From an uncultured Persicitalea sp. (lineage in GTDB: Bacteria; Bacteroidota; Bacteroidia; Cytophagales; Spirosomataceae): a DNA stretch of 6,921 nt. Location: contig CATMVR010000266.1 in assembly GCA_950075905.1 (NCBI GenBank), positions 1 through 6,921 of the forward strand, given 5' to 3'. Of this stretch, positions 5,671-6,921 are shown piece by piece. The translations under genes were made by a program, and so were the position numbers. Numbering within the stretch: position 1 is the first letter of the stretch; every line of letters begins with the position of its first letter. Under the pieces are notes generated by a model. That model was not told where the DNA came from and did not search any database. It was given only the letters and a program-made list of their open reading frames with translations.

Positions 5671-5967
5671 ATGAATAAGAACATTGCCCAGTACGTTGCC
5701 GAGGATTTTGTCCTCGAAGATACCTTTCGCAGTTGGGTTCTGGAGCCGGATTCTCCCCACCGGGCATCGTGGGAAGCGTACCTATTACAAAATCCCGCGC
5801 AGAAAGACGAAATCCTGACGGCAAAAAGTCTACTGGTGGCGCTACATAGTTTACAGGAAGAAACCCCCGACCAAAAAGAGGTTGATGCCATGTGGCAAAG
5901 AATTCAGGCGGAGATTCAGGCAGAGCCCCAGCCAGAAAAACGTTCATACTCTTCCTGCGCGGTTTAA
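5671..5967 (+). CDS. Truncated FecR-family anti-sigma factor, N-terminal domain only
   Basis: A 98-residue protein whose first 80 or so residues read like the cytoplasmic sigma-binding N-terminus of Bacteroidota FecR proteins: Y-V-A-E-D-F-V-L-E-D-T-F-R-S-W-V-L at 8-24, a Trp-containing helix W34-E-A-Y-L-L-Q-N-P, A-Q-K-D-E-I-L-T-A-K-S-L, and a final E-V-D-A-M-W75-Q-R-I-Q. Full-length FecR proteins are over 300 residues, with a membrane segment near residue 90 and a periplasmic FecR domain; here a stop follows a short R-S-Y-S-S-C-A-V tail. Neither other frame downstream restores a recognisable FecR domain, so a deletion is more likely than one frameshift. The usual ECF sigma gene is absent upstream and no TonB/SusC receptor follows. 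It could be a relic, or a free cytoplasmic sigma-binding peptide. Confidence 0.72.
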   Translation: MNKNIAQYVAEDFVLEDTFRSWVLEPDSPHRASWEAYLLQNPAQKDEILTAKSLLVALHSLQEETPDQKEVDAMWQRIQAEIQAEPQPEKRSYSSCAV

Positions 5968-6064
5968 CTGCACACTCACTTTCCAAGCTCTTGCCCCTCA
6001 TCAGACTACGTGGCGTCAAGAATGCCCAACAAATACTTTTCTACCTCTTATTGGTCGGTTTCAC
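5968..6064. other. Gap between convergent stop codons, no gene seen
   Basis: Between the truncated FecR-like gene and the PaaI-type thioesterase. A plus-strand frame here stays open and encodes a hydrophobic stretch with several Leu and Phe, but it has no start of its own in a sensible context and no recognisable family. No terminator hairpin with a T-run is visible. It may be the scar of a deletion that removed the rest of the FecR gene. Confidence 0.35.
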
Positions 6065-6520
6065 CTATTCCGTCAATCGCAAGCCTGTCTGTATCAGGTT
6101 GGTAGAACTCTTCGCAATGATTTTTCCGTCTGCTGTTACAATCTCGCATTCACAGTGAACAATATTTTTACCGGCCCGTACTACCCTGGCATTGGCCAGA
6201 AGTACATCTCCCTCCCGGGCGGGGTTCAGGAAATCACAGGTAAGATTGACCGATGTGTAGGCAAATTCTCTCCCCAAAGCATACACCATCATGCCCGACA
6301 CGTCGTCCATGATAGCAGCGGCAACACCGCCGTGCAGTACACCGCCCGGATTGGTCATATCACTTCTGATCTGGAACTCTACACTCATGTGGCCGTACTC
6401 CACCGAGCGCAGGGTACCACATAGCCACCGGCCAAAGGGCGAAATACTTTTAGATAGATTTTCTCCGATATGGGCACGAAAAAAATCGAGGCGAGGATTC
6501 ATTTGGACAATGTCATTCAT
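6065..6520 (-). CDS. PaaI-family hotdog thioesterase
   Basis: A cytoplasmic hotdog thioesterase of 151 residues, a typical length for the PaaI/YbgC-like group acting on acyl- or aryl-CoA; the actual substrate is not evident and no phenylacetate genes are near. The signature is N57-P-G-G-V-L-H63-G-G-V-A-A-A-I-M-D72-D73, combining the conserved H-G-G turn with the acidic active-site residue on the long helix. Later blocks are T-S-V-N-L-T-C-D-F-L-N-P-A-R-E-G-D (89-105) and the strand V-H-C-E-C-E-I-V near 121-128. The start is ATG 6520; a second ATG six codons on is possible. It is convergent with the truncated FecR-like gene (97 bases between stops, no terminator seen) and divergent from the phosphosulfolactate synthase gene. 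Confidence 0.9.
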   Translation of the reverse strand: MNDIVQMNPRLDFFRAHIGENLSKSISPFGRWLCGTLRSVEYGHMSVEFQIRSDMTNPGGVLHGGVAAAIMDDVSGMMVYALGREFAYTSVNLTCDFLNPAREGDVLLANARVVRAGKNIVHCECEIVTADGKIIAKSSTNLIQTGLRLTE

Positions 6521-6566
6521 CTCACATCACAGGTTTGATAAGGTATACTATCTTTCTACTTGTTTA

Positions 6567-6601
6567 CAAAAAATAGGAATAATCGTAGAAGAAAAGCCAA
6601 A
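6567..6601 (-). promoter_or_regulatory. Weak promoter candidate for the PaaI-type gene
   Basis: On the minus strand TTTG (6601-6598), 22 bases, then TATTTTTTG (6575-6567), which is the -7 consensus with one extra T. It predicts a leader of about 40 bases before 6520. Confidence 0.3.
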
Positions 6602-6650
6602 TTCATGTTGAATCCGTGCATTTTAGTACGTAGGTATTCAATGTTATTAT

Positions 6651-6658
6651 TACCTTTG
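6651..6658 (+). promoter_or_regulatory. Candidate -7 promoter box (TACCTTTG) for the phosphosulfolactate synthase gene
   Basis: An exact TAnnTTTG match 35 bases before the ATG at 6694, identical to the box before the pseudouridine synthase gene (5160-5153, minus). No TTG at the normal -33 spacing. Confidence 0.5.
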
Positions 6659-6693
6659 GGCGATTTTAACCGATCTTTTGACCCCCCTAATAT

Positions 6694-6921
6694 ATGAATT
6701 ATAATTTGTCGCAAATACCCGAGCGTTCTACTCAGCCCCGCCAAAACGGAATAACGATGGTTATGGACAAGGGTTTGAGTGTGCGTGAGGCTGAAGACAT
6801 GCTATCTGTTTCGCAACCTTATATTGACATTGTCAAGCTGGGATGGGCCACCTCATTTGTGACGCCCAATCTGGAAGCCAAGCTGGACGTATACCGGAGT
6901 GCCAATGTACCTTTCTATTTT
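6694..6921 (+). CDS. Phosphosulfolactate synthase, ComA family (partial, N-terminal 76 residues)
   Basis: The gene enters from ATG 6694 and runs off the right edge without a stop. The visible part matches the ComA/YitD family (PF02679): I-P-E-R then P-R at 15-16, T-M-V-M-D-K-G-L at 21-28, and D-I-V-K-L-G-W-A-T-S-F-V at 45-56, the first strands of a TIM barrel. ComA joins sulfite to phosphoenolpyruvate, giving (2R)-phosphosulfolactate; it begins coenzyme M synthesis in methanogens and sulfolactate synthesis in Bacillus (YitD). Bacteroidota do not make coenzyme M by this route as far as I know, so a role in sulfolactate or in supplying a C3-sulfonate for sulfonolipids is inference. Plant HSA32 homologues show that the fold can serve other roles. 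It has its own promoter box and is divergent from the PaaI-type gene. Confidence 0.88.
   Translation, partial: MNYNLSQIPERSTQPRQNGITMVMDKGLSVREAEDMLSVSQPYIDIVKLGWATSFVTPNLEAKLDVYRSANVPFYF

Noticed and set aside
5892..6158. Hydrophobic plus-strand frame that could be a frameshifted continuation of FecR
   Set aside because: A one-base shift at the A5 run near 5936 leads into it, but the sequence that follows has no FecR-like domain, so a simple frameshift is not supported.
5882..6424. Plus-strand frame of 180 codons across the FecR/PaaI junction
   Set aside because: Mostly antisense to the PaaI-type gene, with no family features and no start context.

Overview
This window fits a Bacteroidota chromosome, most likely Cytophagales in or near the Spirosomaceae. 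The signs are: -7 promoter boxes of the Bacteroidota form TAnnTTTG in several intergenic gaps, weak or absent Shine-Dalgarno sequences, and gene families typical of the group (DUF2141, FecR-type anti-sigma N-terminus, RluE-like pseudouridine synthase, YciA/BACH-type acyl-CoA thioesterase, a bacterial ComA homologue). The assignment is inferred from gene content; no marker RNA is present.

Left part (1-3518), all on the minus strand, read from right to left: a membrane-anchored neutral-ceramidase-like hydrolase overlaps an acyl-CoA thioesterase by one base (TAATG) and forms a two-gene operon with it. Next comes a lipoprotein with a C-terminal hydrophobic hairpin, ending in a clear intrinsic terminator. 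Then a secreted DUF2141 protein, and finally the first 36 codons of an exported protein resembling penicillin acylases, cut by the window edge.

Middle (3519-5121): a creatininase-family metallohydrolase (+) runs convergently into an RluE-like rRNA pseudouridine synthase (-), leaving only 20 bases between them.

Right part (5122-6921): a 549-base stretch without an intact gene carries a probable decayed gene (signal peptide, then a frameshift at a T7 run and an in-frame TGA) and the promoter of a truncated FecR-like gene. That gene keeps only the cytoplasmic N-terminal domain and has no sigma-factor partner here. A PaaI-type hotdog thioesterase (-) is divergent from the start of a phosphosulfolactate synthase homologue (+) that runs off the window.

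Several genes share an acyl/amide/sulfonate theme: ceramidase-like hydrolase, two hotdog thioesterases, a possible N-acyl hydrolase and phosphosulfolactate synthase. Cytophagales are known to make sulfonolipids, which are N-acylated ceramide analogues, so a lipid-remodelling link is possible, but this is inference. I see no CRISPR array, tRNA, rRNA, insertion sequence or clearly new multi-gene system. The most unusual points are the replaced nucleophile motif in the ceramidase-like protein and the decaying 5.3-6.0 kb segment.
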